DNA of 64,000 bases from Ficedula albicollis (taxonomy: Eukaryota; Chordata; Aves; Passeriformes; Muscicapidae): NCBI RefSeq assembly GCF_000247815.1, contig NC_021677.1, positions 17,399,687 through 17,463,686 on the forward strand, given 5' to 3'. Under the pieces are notes generated by a model. The model did no database searches and was not told where the DNA came from. It saw nothing but the letters and a program-made list of their open reading frames with translations. A program made the position numbers and the translations under genes. Positions 63,353 through 64,000 of this stretch are shown in pieces (position 1 is the first letter of the stretch; each line of letters begins with the position of its first letter).

Positions 63353-63802
63353 TTTTTTTATGTCAAAGAGTGTTGGAAGCATAGTAAGGAAATGATAAGT
63401 TTTGACAGTTTTCCGGGCTTGTTGATACGTGAAATTAAACAAAACCATTAACAGGGCTACTTTTGACAATCTGGGGGCTTCTGCACAAACAGTGATGCCG
63501 TCATGGTTGAAAGAGAAATCATTAAGACAAAAAGATTAGAGAGAAGTCTAGGCTTGAACCTGATCTACTGGCAACAAAATGAGCGTCTGTATTAACTCCA
63601 TTTGGTAAGTGCAGAGTTGGCTTTAAATTTTTTTTAAAAAGTCCCCTTCAAAGATGCCAGGCTATTGACAATTATATTTTAAAAATTTCCCTTGTGAAAT
63701 GTTTAACACATTATTTGCCTAATTTTTCCTGATAATCCATTCTCTTGCAAGCAAGGTAGCTCATGTCAAAATCTGAAACCTTTTTCCCCCCAATAAATGT
63801 TG

Positions 63803-63882
63803 AGGGTTTTTTGTTTGGTTTGTTTTTTGGTGGTTTGTTTGGGTTTTGTTTGTTTGTTTTGTTTTGTTTTTGTTTTTTTTTG
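63803..63882 (+). repeat. T/G-rich low-complexity tract with (TTTG) runs
   Basis: About 80 bases composed of T runs separated by single or double G, including several TTTG/TTTTG units. It is A/C-rich on the TSPAN4 RNA strand. Confidence 0.92.
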
Positions 63883-64000
63883 CAAGGCCCTTTATTCTAA
63901 GGTCAAACCAGTGGGACATCAGAAGGAATACTGTCACAGCCCTAAGACACAGGATATTTGAGTAAGGTGTTTACTTCAGGAAAGAACTCAGTGGAAATCT

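Larger units (their letters stand above)
60499..64000 (-). other. TSPAN4 intron upstream of the TM2 exon (cut by window edge)
   Basis: I looked on the minus strand for the conserved first coding exon (about 21 codons from the ATG to the middle of TM1) and did not find it, so it should lie beyond 64000. The stretch holds a candidate alternative short exon (61220-61252), a C-rich tract (63329-63352) and a T/G tract (63803-63882). There is no CpG-rich promoter-like sequence, no repeat element and no second gene. Confidence 0.75.

Noticed and set aside
1..64000. Bacterial-type features: operons, CRISPR arrays, phage or plasmid genes
   Set aside because: Sequence is clearly vertebrate nuclear DNA, with spliced exons and CR1/LTR repeats. 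No regularly spaced direct repeats or compact gene strings were seen.
60499..64000. Conserved first coding exon of TSPAN4 (MAR.CL..VKY.MF type)
   Set aside because: I searched by reading the minus strand and found no match. The nearest hydrophobic ATG segment (61220-61252) is different, so it is reported only as a speculative alternative.

Overview
The window is vertebrate nuclear DNA and almost certainly from a bird. It has one widely spaced multi-exon gene, AT-rich introns, no operon-like gene packing, and interspersed repeats typical of birds: several CR1 LINE 3' ends and an LTR of an avian ERVL-type family. The only gene I can support is tetraspanin-4 (TSPAN4) on the minus strand. Five internal coding exons are intact at 60307-60498, 42420-42494, 9287-9388, 2583-2714 and 509-592. 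They encode 195 consecutive residues. By comparison with mammalian TSPAN4 (238 aa), only about 21 N-terminal and about 22 C-terminal codons are missing. I did not find either terminal exon, so they probably lie beyond the right and left edges.

Layout, following the gene from right to left. 64000-60499 is upstream intron, with a C-rich tract and a T/G-rich tract. The exon at 60307-60498 carries the end of TM1, the small loop and TM2. A 17.8 kb intron follows; it holds three CR1 remnants, a possible fourth, a possible MIR relic and a G-rich quadruplex motif. The exon at 42420-42494 is most of TM3. A 33.0 kb intron follows; it holds an internally deleted CR1, a near-perfect 385 bp tandem duplication and simple repeats. 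The exons at 9287-9388 and 2583-2714 form most of the large extracellular loop with the CCG signature. The exon at 509-592 closes that loop and starts TM4. The intron at 593-2582 holds a shortened solo LTR.

All five exons are a multiple of three bases long and start and end between codons, so the gene is modular. TSPAN4 is a four-pass membrane protein known for organising tetraspanin-enriched membrane domains, for associating with integrins, and for migrasome formation on retraction fibres of migrating cells.

I found no second protein gene, RNA gene, CRISPR array or undescribed multi-gene system. The best items for a second look are the 385 bp tandem duplication, two exon-like segments on the gene's strand (61220-61252 and 43897-43973) that could be alternative TSPAN4 exons, two quadruplex-type tracts, and a perfect 10 bp hairpin. 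Many open frames of 60-220 codons occur in the introns. None resembles a protein I recognise, apart from the CR1 fragment.
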